Of a stretch of 64,000 nucleotides of DNA, positions 24,363 through 31,765 are shown piece by piece (position 1 is the first letter of the stretch; each line of letters begins with the position of its first letter). The DNA is taken from NCBI GenBank assembly GCA_041695085.1, contig JBGFRO010000047.1, positions 62,001 through 126,000 on the forward strand, in the 5' to 3' direction. This stretch comes from DYFT01 sp041695085. GTDB taxonomy: Bacteria; Bacteroidota; Ignavibacteria; UBA10030. The notes beneath the pieces are model-generated. The model saw only the letters and a list, made by a program, of their open reading frames with translations, made no database searches and had not been told where the DNA came from. The translations under genes were made by a program, and so were the position numbers.

Positions 24363-24599
24363 ATGTCAAAGAACCATCAACTCGACGTACGTGTCATTCC
24401 TCCCCCGCAGAAGCACCCGACGATCTTTCGAACGTTCGATGCGCTTGCACCGGGCGAGAGCTTTGAACTGATCAACGACCACGAACCGCGACCGCTCTTG
24501 TACCAATTCCAGTTCGAGCGCACGGGCCAGTTTCAATGGCAATATGTTGAAGAGGGTCCGGAGGTCTGGCGCGTCAACATTACAAAGGTGGCAGCATGA
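24363..24599 (+). CDS. DUF2249 domain protein
   Basis: A 78-residue TusA-like fold protein: LDVRVIPPPQKH at the start, F-D-A-L-A-P-G-E-S-F-E-L-I-N-D-H-E-P-R-P-L in the middle, and W-R-V-N-I-T-K near the end. There is no TusA catalytic Cys. AAAGGAGA lies upstream of ATG 24363. Its stop overlaps the cytochrome c start (ATGA). DUF2249 proteins recur next to haem-copper-type oxidoreductases and Rrf2 regulators, but the biochemical role is not established. Confidence 0.82.
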   Translation: MSKNHQLDVRVIPPPQKHPTIFRTFDALAPGESFELINDHEPRPLLYQFQFERTGQFQWQYVEEGPEVWRVNITKVAA

Positions 24600-25003
24600 C
24601 GCGTGAAAGTGCGCTCGTCTTTGCGAAGTTCGTGACCGCATTTCTCGCTCTTCTCTTCATGATGATTCTGATCAACAGTCTTGTCGGACGGGCTTCGAAC
24701 GAGGAGATGACGCCGTGGCGGACGTTCAATCCAACCGCCGCGGATATTCATGAGGGGAAGACGATTATGGAACGTAACGGCTGCTTTGCGTGTCACGCCG
24801 TGGACGGCTTTGGCGGACAGATTGGTCCGGCATTGAACGGCGCGACGAAACGAAAGAGCAGGGAAGAGCTTTATCACTGGATCAAATCTCCCTGGTCTGT
24901 GAAGCCGGGGACGAGGATGCCGCAATACAACCTCACCGATGAAGCCATTCTGAAAATTATCGGCTATCTCGAAACCAAAGACTCCGTGAAGGTACAGCGA
25001 TGA
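24596..25003 (+). CDS. Membrane-anchored monohaem cytochrome c (NorC-like)
   Basis: The 135-residue product has one N-terminal membrane anchor (~9-29) and a periplasmic class I cytochrome c domain. The haem motif is CFACH (~63-67), with G-P-A-L-N-G after it and a likely Met ligand in T-R-M-P-Q (~107). Size, topology and the final L-T-D-E-A-I segment resemble NorC, the electron-entry subunit of cytochrome c-dependent NO reductase. It overlaps both neighbours by four bases. It most likely donates electrons to the oxidase-like membrane protein encoded two genes downstream. Confidence 0.82.
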   Translation: MTRESALVFAKFVTAFLALLFMMILINSLVGRASNEEMTPWRTFNPTAADIHEGKTIMERNGCFACHAVDGFGGQIGPALNGATKRKSREELYHWIKSPWSVKPGTRMPQYNLTDEAILKIIGYLETKDSVKVQR

Positions 25004-25872
25004 TGACACCAAAAATGATTACAGAAGACTGGAAAGTCTCGAAAGTGTTAGAAGAATACCCGCAAACGCTAGAGGTGTTTGTGGCTGCAACGCCGCACTT
25101 CAAGAAGCTGCGAAACCCCCTATTGCGAAAGGCGCTTGCACCGCGCGTGACGGTGTTGCAGGCAGCGAGGATTGGCGGCGTGGAAGTCGATGAGCTGCTC
25201 AAAAACCTGAACGCGTCCATTAGCCTTGAGTATGTCCCTCAGAACGGCACACCGGTGAACAAGACTCAACAGCAGTTGGAGGAATTTGAGGACATCAATC
25301 AGGCCATTATCGAAACCGTTGCCACTGAGGAAGTGGTGCTCGATGTCCGTCCCATCATTTCATCGGGCTCCGACCCTTTAAAGATCATCCTGCAAAACGT
25401 GCGGGGGCTTCAGGAAGGTCAAGCGTTGCATCTGATCAACTCGTTCGAGCCGATCCCTCTGTATTCAGTTCTCGGTGGTAAGGGATTTGAGCATTTCACG
25501 CGCAACATGATGGGCGTGTGGCACGTCTGGTTCTTTCGGTCAAGAGATGGAGCAAGCAGATTACAGCAAACAGAGAGCGGCAACCAACCATCAACGGAAT
25601 CGGTCGAGACGGAAGAGAAAATCATAAAGCTTGATGTGCGCGGACTTCCTCCGCCGGAGCCGATGATGCGCGTTCTCGAGAAGCTCTCCGAAGTGGACGA
25701 GCACGCAGTTCTCCTGGTGCTTCACCATCGTGAGCCGATGATGCTGTACGAGAAACTGGAAGAACGTGGTTACACAGCCACGACCACCAAGATTGAAGAA
25801 AACTACTATGAGGTTGTGATACGGAGAAAGCCGCAGATCGAAACACCGGCGTTCTTGCGGGAGGAGTCATGA
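25000..25872 (+). CDS. DUF1858-DUF2249-DUF2249 fusion protein
   Basis: The 290-residue product has an N-terminal DUF1858 domain (~5-70, with V-L-E-E-Y-P-Q-T and helical A-P-R-V-T-V-L-Q-A-A). Two DUF2249 domains follow (~108-180 with L-D-V-R-P-I, and ~207-280 with L-D-V-R-G-L-P-P-P-E-P). The linker between them (~182-205) is rich in Q, S, T and E, and its DNA resembles the GCAGA-type intergenic repeats seen at 29.6 and 31.7 kb. No catalytic residues are known for these domains. It is translationally coupled to the cytochrome c and oxidase-like genes. Confidence 0.82.
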   Translation: MMTPKMITEDWKVSKVLEEYPQTLEVFVAATPHFKKLRNPLLRKALAPRVTVLQAARIGGVEVDELLKNLNASISLEYVPQNGTPVNKTQQQLEEFEDINQAIIETVATEEVVLDVRPIISSGSDPLKIILQNVRGLQEGQALHLINSFEPIPLYSVLGGKGFEHFTRNMMGVWHVWFFRSRDGASRLQQTESGNQPSTESVETEEKIIKLDVRGLPPPEPMMRVLEKLSEVDEHAVLLVLHHREPMMLYEKLEERGYTATTTKIEENYYEVVIRRKPQIETPAFLREES

Positions 25873-27224
25873 TGACCAAGACAATTCTGAAGGAAGATGA
25901 TTCATCTCGTGAAAAGATGATGGGACCAACAAATATCGCGTCGAGGATGGCCCCTCCGTTCGGAATGGTGATCAAATACTTTGTTGCGTCGATTCTCTCG
26001 TTTGTGATTCTCGCCGGAATGCTCGTCGTCTTTGGAGATGCGGTTCAGGGACATCATTTCCAACCGAAGCTCCTCGCGTTTACACATATCGCAACGCTCG
26101 GATGGATCACCATGATCATCTTTGGGGCTATGTTCCAGCTTGTGCCGGTGGTATTGGAAGTGAAGTTGTTCAGCCACAGGCTGGGGGAAATTCAGTTCTG
26201 GATGTATCTTGTCGGAAGCATCGGGCTTGTGGTCGGTTTCTGGACGTTCAATGTGGGGATCCATATGACGGCCTCTGCTCTCCTCGTCACCGGCGCGATG
26301 CTTCTCTTCATTGGGAACATCTTGGCAACGATGGCCAAAGTGTCTCAATGGAATCTCACAGGACTCTATCTCCTTGCTGCGTTAGTGTATCTCGCGGCGA
26401 CGGCGGTAGCCGGTCTGCTGTTGACGATCAACCTCGGCTATCCGTTCATCAGCCGGATTCATCTCGACTATCTGAAGATCCACGCGCACATCGGTTTTAT
26501 CGGCTGGGTGGTGATGGTGATTATGGGGGTAGGATTGAAGCTGATTCCGATGTTCAGTCTGTCACACGGATACTCCATGCTTCCTGCGAAGATCGCTTTC
26601 GTACTGGTAAACATCGGATTAATGGGGGTCTCGATCGAGTGGCTCTTGACAGGTGAGCGATGGCTCCTTGGAACGTATGTGGCAATCCTTGTCGCAGGAC
26701 TTCTCTCGTTCCTTGTTCAACTCGGTCTTGTGATTTCTCACCGCATGCGCCGATTGTTCGATCTTGGCATGAAGTTCTCCATTGTGGCGTTTGCCTATTT
26801 CTTCGCATCGATCTGTTTTGGGGCCATCCTCGCGTTTGGAGATGTGGAGGAGGGTGAGTTGAAGGATGCGTTGGTGCTCACCTATGGTGCTATGATCATG
26901 CTGGGTTTTTTCTCGACACTTATCATCGGTCAAATGTACAAGATCGTTCCGTTCCTCGTCTGGTTTCATACCTTCAGCGATCGCGTCGGAAAGGAACAGG
27001 TGCCGATGTTGAAAGACATGGTGAACGAACGATTAGGGGAGATCCAATTCTACCTGTTTACAGTTGGCGTGTTTGGTGTTCTGCTCTCCCTCATATTCTC
27101 TCAGGGCACGATGCTGCAAATCAGTTTTGATCTCGTCTTTGTTTCATCCCTCCTCTTTCTTTTCAATATGTCTTCCATTTTCTATCTGAAGGTACGTTAT
27201 GGTAACAAGAAAGCAAGTGCTTGA
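25869..27224 (+). CDS. Haem-copper oxidase subunit I-like membrane protein
   Basis: The 451-residue protein has about 12 membrane helices. Three helices share the pattern (H)-x-G-(10-15 residues)-G-x(6)-P: one with F-T-H-I-A-T-L-G-W, one with K-I-H-A-H-I-G-F-I-G-W and one with T-Y-G-A-M-I-M-L-G-F. This resembles the haem-binding helices of the oxidase subunit I/NorB/CcoN superfamily. Canonical Cu-B motifs (HPEVY, an adjacent HH in helix VII) are not seen, so it is not an ordinary NorB or CcoN. Overlap with the NorC-like operon suggests a membrane partner of that cytochrome. Oxygen, NO or another N-oxide as substrate is speculative. Confidence 0.65.
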   Translation: MMTKTILKEDDSSREKMMGPTNIASRMAPPFGMVIKYFVASILSFVILAGMLVVFGDAVQGHHFQPKLLAFTHIATLGWITMIIFGAMFQLVPVVLEVKLFSHRLGEIQFWMYLVGSIGLVVGFWTFNVGIHMTASALLVTGAMLLFIGNILATMAKVSQWNLTGLYLLAALVYLAATAVAGLLLTINLGYPFISRIHLDYLKIHAHIGFIGWVVMVIMGVGLKLIPMFSLSHGYSMLPAKIAFVLVNIGLMGVSIEWLLTGERWLLGTYVAILVAGLLSFLVQLGLVISHRMRRLFDLGMKFSIVAFAYFFASICFGAILAFGDVEEGELKDALVLTYGAMIMLGFFSTLIIGQMYKIVPFLVWFHTFSDRVGKEQVPMLKDMVNERLGEIQFYLFTVGVFGVLLSLIFSQGTMLQISFDLVFVSSLLFLFNMSSIFYLKVRYGNKKASA

Positions 27225-27510
27225 ATCGTTGAAAATGGTGATCGATCCGGAGCTTGGCATCAGTGTTGTTGACCTTGGTTTGATCTATGACATTGATGTG
27301 GAGGAGGACGCGATCCACGTTACAATGACGTTGACGACCGCCGGATGTCCGTTGCACGAGAGCATGGTGGAGGCGGTGCGGCAAGTCGTACAAATGACCG
27401 ACTTGACGAAGACTGTCGATGTTCAGCTCGTATGGGAACCACCATGGACCCCTGAACGGCTTACTCCAGCGGCAAAGCAGATGCTCGGTTGGCACGGTTC
27501 CGAGATGTGA
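27199..27510 (+). CDS. DUF59/MIP18-family Fe-S assembly-type protein
   Basis: A 103-residue protein with the MIP18 core: V-I-D-P-E-L-G-I-S-V-V-D-L-G-L-I, then M-T-L-T-T-A-G-C-P with the single conserved Cys, and W-E-P-P-W at the end. Relatives (SufT, PaaD, HCF101 N-terminus) help load or transfer Fe-S clusters. It overlaps the previous gene by 26 bases and closes the operon beginning at 22180. It may assist assembly of the NapH-like or Rrf2 clusters. Confidence 0.85.
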   Translation: MVTRKQVLESLKMVIDPELGISVVDLGLIYDIDVEEDAIHVTMTLTTAGCPLHESMVEAVRQVVQMTDLTKTVDVQLVWEPPWTPERLTPAAKQMLGWHGSEM

Positions 27511-27671
27511 GAAAATGAGGGATATCTCATAGCAAAAGTGCAAAGGAAGGCGTGAGGAGCCTGGGGTTAAGGAAAGGAAATATGAGCATTTGAATTCCCC
27601 AAAAATAAGAGACAATACTCTGAATAGCGGTACAAAACTTGTGATTGCAGCAATACCTCTTTCAGGCATCT

Positions 27672-29570
27672 ATGCCCGATCAATACACCATAAAGCTGCC
27701 CGACATTGAATTCTGGGAGAACCTCGTCCCGTGCCAGATCGGCTGTCCGATCCACACAGACGCGGGGCGTTATGTCCAGCTGATTGCCGAACAGAAGTAC
27801 AAGGAGGCCTACCTGACGGCACGCTCCCCCAATCCATTTGCGAGCGTGTGCGGACGCGTCTGTGCTGCCCCGTGCGAAGATTGGTGCCGCCGCGGCAAGA
27901 TCGACGCGCCGGTGAGCATCCGCGCGCTCAAGCGCTACGTGACGGAGAAGTACGGCGTCGAATCGATTGAGCCGGATACGCAGGACGTGCTGTTGGAGGG
28001 GGCGAGCGACCCTGGCAATAAATGGCTCTGGCACTTGCCGGTACAAAATGAGTCGCGAAAAAACATCGTCAAGAACAAAAAAGTCGCCGTCGTTGGCTCG
28101 GGTCCGGCGGGACTCTCCTGCGCTCACGACCTTGCCCTGATGGGGTATCAAGTGACGGTGTTCGAGGCGACGAATGTCGCGGGCGGAATGTTGCGCCACG
28201 GCATTCCGGAGTATCGACTCTCCCGTTCCCTTATCGACAAGGAAATCGATAAGATCAAATCACTTGGTGCAGAAATCAAGTTCAACACGCCACTCACCGA
28301 ATCGTTTGGAATCTCAGACCTCAAGAAGCAAGGATGCGAAGCGGTATTCCTCTCAGTGGGAACCCAGAAAGGGCGCGACCTCAACATCGAAGGCTCAAAT
28401 CTGGACGGAGTGGTGAAGGCAATTGATTACCTCATCAACATCAACAACGGCTATCGGGTAAACCTTGGGAAAAAAGTACTAGTGATTGGTGGCGGCTTTG
28501 TGGCGTTCGATGCAGCTCGAACGGCGTTGCGCGGTGGCCCGGAAGAGCAAGGGAATATTCACGAAGCGGTCGACGTAGCCCGAACAGCACGCCGTGCTGG
28601 TGCGGAAGAGGTGCATATCGCCAGCCTCGAATCGTTCGAAGAGATGCCGGTGTTGCGGACCGCTCAGGGGCATGAGGAGTTTGAAGAGGCAAAGCGTGAA
28701 GGCGTGGTGTTCCATCCGCAACGAGGACCGAGACGATTCATTGGCGAAAACGGAAAGCTCAAGGCAGTCGAGTTCATCGGTGTGAAGAGGACATACGACG
28801 AGAACGGCCGATTTCATCCCGTTTACGACGAGCAGTTTACCGAGCGGTTTGAGGCAGATTCGGTGATCCTCGCCATTGGGCAGCAGGCGGATCTCTCATT
28901 CATCAAGCCGACAGACGGCATTGAACTCACACCCGCGCGGTTCATTAAGATTGATCCGGAGACATTGGCAACGACGGCACCCGGTATTTTTGCCGGCGGC
29001 GATGTTGCGTTCGGGCCACGCAACATCATCGATGCTGTCGCGAACGGAAAGAAAGCGGCGTTGTCTATTGACGAATTCCTCCGGAAGAAAAAGCCGGAGA
29101 CGTACTACAATCTCTCTATTGAAAAAATCCCGACTCGCAAATTCACGCGGCCTGAAGATTTTGAGCAATATCCTCGTGAAGCTCCTCCTACGATTGACCT
29201 TGGCAGGCGGACAGGCATTTCAGAAGTCGAAGTAGGCTATTCGGAGGAGCAGGCGATTCGGCAAGCCGAGCGCTGTTTATCGTGCCACATCCAAACGATC
29301 TACGATGCCGAAAAGTGTGTGATGTGCAACCGCTGCGTCGATGTCTGCCCGGAGTACTGTCTCAAGCTCGTCCCGCTAGATCAGTTAGATATTGATGAGT
29401 CGACCAAGGCGAAGCTGATTGGACAATACAACCTTGATCCCTTCCAACCCGCGACGGCTATGCTGAAGGACGATGAGACCTGTATCCGCTGCGGCTTGTG
29501 CGCAGTTCGATGTCCGACCGACGCAATGACGATGGAGGTCTTTTACTATGAGCAGAAGGAAGCGGTGTGA
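27672..29570 (+). CDS. GltD-like FAD/NAD(P) oxidoreductase with 4Fe-4S domains
   Basis: ATG 27672 is chosen over TTG 27645; neither has a strong ribosome site. The N-terminal Fe-S region has C-Q-I-G-C-P and C-x3-C-x3-C motifs as in glutamate synthase small subunit. FAD-binding G-S-G-P-A-G-L (~137) and NAD(P)-binding G-G-G-F-V-A-F-D-A-A (~276) follow, then CLSC and a C-terminal pair of 4Fe-4S motifs (CVMCNRCVDVCP ~550 and CIRCGLCAVRCP ~609). At ~633 residues it is longer than GltD because of this ferredoxin tail. No GltB lies nearby. It sits directly upstream of a Rieske/cytochrome b set, so NAD(P)H or ferredoxin electron input to that complex is a possible role. Confidence 0.85.
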   Translation: MPDQYTIKLPDIEFWENLVPCQIGCPIHTDAGRYVQLIAEQKYKEAYLTARSPNPFASVCGRVCAAPCEDWCRRGKIDAPVSIRALKRYVTEKYGVESIEPDTQDVLLEGASDPGNKWLWHLPVQNESRKNIVKNKKVAVVGSGPAGLSCAHDLALMGYQVTVFEATNVAGGMLRHGIPEYRLSRSLIDKEIDKIKSLGAEIKFNTPLTESFGISDLKKQGCEAVFLSVGTQKGRDLNIEGSNLDGVVKAIDYLININNGYRVNLGKKVLVIGGGFVAFDAARTALRGGPEEQGNIHEAVDVARTARRAGAEEVHIASLESFEEMPVLRTAQGHEEFEEAKREGVVFHPQRGPRRFIGENGKLKAVEFIGVKRTYDENGRFHPVYDEQFTERFEADSVILAIGQQADLSFIKPTDGIELTPARFIKIDPETLATTAPGIFAGGDVAFGPRNIIDAVANGKKAALSIDEFLRKKKPETYYNLSIEKIPTRKFTRPEDFEQYPREAPPTIDLGRRTGISEVEVGYSEEQAIRQAERCLSCHIQTIYDAEKCVMCNRCVDVCPEYCLKLVPLDQLDIDESTKAKLIGQYNLDPFQPATAMLKDDETCIRCGLCAVRCPTDAMTMEVFYYEQKEAV

Positions 29571-29573
29571 AGA

Positions 29574-29632
29574 GTGAGATGGCAGTTAGCAGTCTGGAGT
29601 AGGCAGAAAGCAGTAGACAGAAAACGCATAAG
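29574..29632 (+). repeat. GCAGA-type low-complexity spacer
   Basis: This spacer is built from GCAG/CAGT/GCAGA-like words, resembling the spacer at 31655-31735. It holds no gene. The next spacer (30196-30311) is rich in ATGGATGAATG-like words. Confidence 0.5.
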
Positions 29633-29637
29633 GAAAG

Positions 29638-30195
29638 ATGATCATGCAGCTTTTCAAACGAAACGGATCAAAGCAAGAGCAACTCGAAGGAAAACCAGAG
29701 GTGCAGGCCAGACGATCCTTTTTGGAGGAGATTGGACTTGGAGGAATTCTCGTTGGCATTGCGGGTGTCGCGTTTCAGTCGTTCCGCTCGCTTATACCGA
29801 ACGTCCTGTATGAGCCGCCAAAGCGATTCAAGATCGGTCAGCCCGCAAGTTTGGCTGACGGCGTAACCTTTCTTGAAGAGAAGCGCCTGTACGTCTTCAA
29901 AGAGGGTAAGTCGTTCTATGCCATTTCGGGTGTATGCACGCATCTCGGCTGTACCGTGAAGTACACAAAGCTCAATCAGCCGAAACAGATCGAGTCAAAC
30001 GAAGGAAAGAAGACGGTCAACTTCGAGTTTCACTGTCCGTGCCACGGCTCGAAGTTCTACGCGGATGGGGCAAACTACTCCGGCCCGGCTCCACGACCGC
30101 TACACTGGTACAAGCTCGATGTTTCGCCCGATGACGGGCAGCTGATGGTCGACCTCAGTGAAGAAGTAGAACAGAATTTCAGACTGACAGTATAG
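29638..30195 (+). CDS. Rieske iron-sulfur protein of a quinol:cytochrome c complex
   Basis: The 185-residue protein has an N-terminal membrane anchor (~33-50, preceded by A-R-R-S-F, a Tat-like twin Arg) and a Rieske domain. The 2Fe-2S ligand boxes are C-T-H-L-G-C (~101-106) and C-P-C-H-G-S (~133-138). It transfers electrons from quinol at the Qo site to cytochrome c. Cytochrome b and a pentahaem cytochrome follow, so the three form a bc-type complex. An ATG six bases further in (29644) is an alternative start. Its position upstream of nosZ matches clade II nos clusters that carry their own Rieske/cytochrome b. Confidence 0.92.
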   Translation: MIMQLFKRNGSKQEQLEGKPEVQARRSFLEEIGLGGILVGIAGVAFQSFRSLIPNVLYEPPKRFKIGQPASLADGVTFLEEKRLYVFKEGKSFYAISGVCTHLGCTVKYTKLNQPKQIESNEGKKTVNFEFHCPCHGSKFYADGANYSGPAPRPLHWYKLDVSPDDGQLMVDLSEEVEQNFRLTV

Positions 30196-30311
30196 CAAAC
30201 AGAATGAATGGATTGATGGACACATGGATGAATGAGATGGAGAACCGAGAGAGAAACATCGATCCAGCACTCCAATAATGCCATAGTTCATCTTCAAATC
30301 TGCAATGTGAG

Positions 30312-31649
30312 ATGGGAAAGCTAATGAACGTTTTAGAATCCACACGAAAAGTCTACGATAAACTCATCTGGACGTGGAAGCCCGGCAGTGAGAAAGAGTC
30401 GGGTGATGCGATCGTCAAGAATCTGCTCCTGCACTGGTTCCCGAATAAAGTTACCAAGGGAAGCCTCTCGTGGAACTACTCGTTCTACCTCGGCACCATC
30501 TCCTTCGTGCTCTTTATGATTCTTGTCGGAACGGGTCTCGTGTTGATGTTTCTCTATGTGCCGTCGGTTGAGCGGGCCTATTCGTCGGTGAAGGATATCG
30601 AGTACGTCGTTTCGTTTGGTTGGCTCCTGCGCGCGATGCATCGCATCGCCGCGCACCTGATGGTCGCCGTGGTTTGTTTGCACATGATTCGAGTGTTTCT
30701 GACCGGCGCGTACAAAAACGGCGGGGCGGTTGGAGCCAATCGCCCTCTGAACTGGATCATCGGCCTTGCACTTCTCGTTGTGACGCTTCTTCTGTCGTTC
30801 ACAGGCTATCTCCTCCCGTGGGATCAGCTCGCATATTGGGCCATCACGGTCGGCACGAACATTGCCAGCTCTGCGCCGTTGGTGGGCGAGCCGATCCGCA
30901 ACTTCCTGCTCGGCGGCACGACGATCGATCAAAACGCGCTCATTCGATTTTACGTTCTGCACGTCTTCTTCCTCCCGCTCGTTGCTCTGTTTCTTTTCTC
31001 CTGGCATATGTGGCGTGTGCGGAAGGATGGTGGGTTGGCGGTTGTCGATCGCGAAGCACTTCAGCAAAAACCCGAAGTCGTCGCTCCAGTCAAATCTAAA
31101 ACCTATTCGCTCCTTGGTATCACGAATGGCACCACCGTCCACGTTCAGAACAAGATGATCGATGAGGAAAGGAACTCCGTTCCCTCTACTCCCCATCTTA
31201 TTCGACGAATTTGGCTCGTTACCGTGGTCACGTTTGTTGTGGTCGTTGCGCTGTCGTTCGTGTTCCGTGCGCCACTTGAGGCTCCGGCCAATCCTTCCGT
31301 GACGCCGAATCCTGCCAAGGCGCCGTGGTACTTTCTGTGGCTGCAGGAAATCGTTACGATCACCACTGTTCAAATCGGCTCGTTTACCGTCAACGGCGCT
31401 CTCATTGGCGGTATTCTGCTACCGGGATTGTTGATGGCCCTTGCGATCTGGTGGCCGTATCGTGACCGTTCGGGCATCGAGAGCGTCGGAGTTTGGTTTG
31501 CGCCGGAACGCAAGCGACAGAATTGGGTTTTCATCGGAATTTGTCTGCTGATCATTCTCTTTACGATTATCGGCACGTTCTTGCGCGGGCCGTACTGGAA
31601 TTTCTACTGGCCTTGGGAAAGCTGGCCGACGATGCCAGTGAAGTTCTAA
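30312..31649 (+). CDS. Cytochrome b of the Rieske/cytochrome b complex
   Basis: This 445-residue protein fuses the cytochrome b6-like N-terminal part and the subunit IV-like C-terminal part, with a cytoplasmic linker at ~245-295. Haem ligands fall in M-H-R-I-A-A-H-L-M and L-H-M (helix B) and in V-L-H-V-F and W-H-M-W (helix D). The Qo motif position reads A-P-W-Y instead of the usual P-E-W-Y, which would remove the Glu used in proton transfer. Variant Qo motifs are known in menaquinol-type complexes. ATG 30324 is an equally good start. It works with the Rieske protein and the pentahaem cytochrome on either side. Confidence 0.92.
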   Translation: MGKLMNVLESTRKVYDKLIWTWKPGSEKESGDAIVKNLLLHWFPNKVTKGSLSWNYSFYLGTISFVLFMILVGTGLVLMFLYVPSVERAYSSVKDIEYVVSFGWLLRAMHRIAAHLMVAVVCLHMIRVFLTGAYKNGGAVGANRPLNWIIGLALLVVTLLLSFTGYLLPWDQLAYWAITVGTNIASSAPLVGEPIRNFLLGGTTIDQNALIRFYVLHVFFLPLVALFLFSWHMWRVRKDGGLAVVDREALQQKPEVVAPVKSKTYSLLGITNGTTVHVQNKMIDEERNSVPSTPHLIRRIWLVTVVTFVVVVALSFVFRAPLEAPANPSVTPNPAKAPWYFLWLQEIVTITTVQIGSFTVNGALIGGILLPGLLMALAIWWPYRDRSGIESVGVWFAPERKRQNWVFIGICLLIILFTIIGTFLRGPYWNFYWPWESWPTMPVKF

Positions 31650-31654
31650 AGATT

Positions 31655-31735
31655 CACCAGATGGCAGAGAGCAGATGACAGCAAGTAGCCTCAAAACTTG
31701 CCTGCAATCTGCTATCTGTAATCTGCAATCTGAAA
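31655..31735 (+). repeat. Degenerate GCAGA/ATCTGC spacer repeat
   Basis: This spacer is made of alternating GGCAGAGAGCAGATGACAGC-like and CTGCAATCTGC-like words, the second being near-complements of the first. It may fold back on itself. It contains no gene and separates cytochrome b from the pentahaem cytochrome. Confidence 0.6.
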
Positions 31736-31765
31736 AGGTAAACATCGCACCATTGGAAGCTTAAG

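Noticed and set aside
25869..27224. Calling the membrane protein NorB
   Set aside because: Length and context fit, but the copper-site motifs of NorB are not visible, so only superfamily-level resemblance is claimed.
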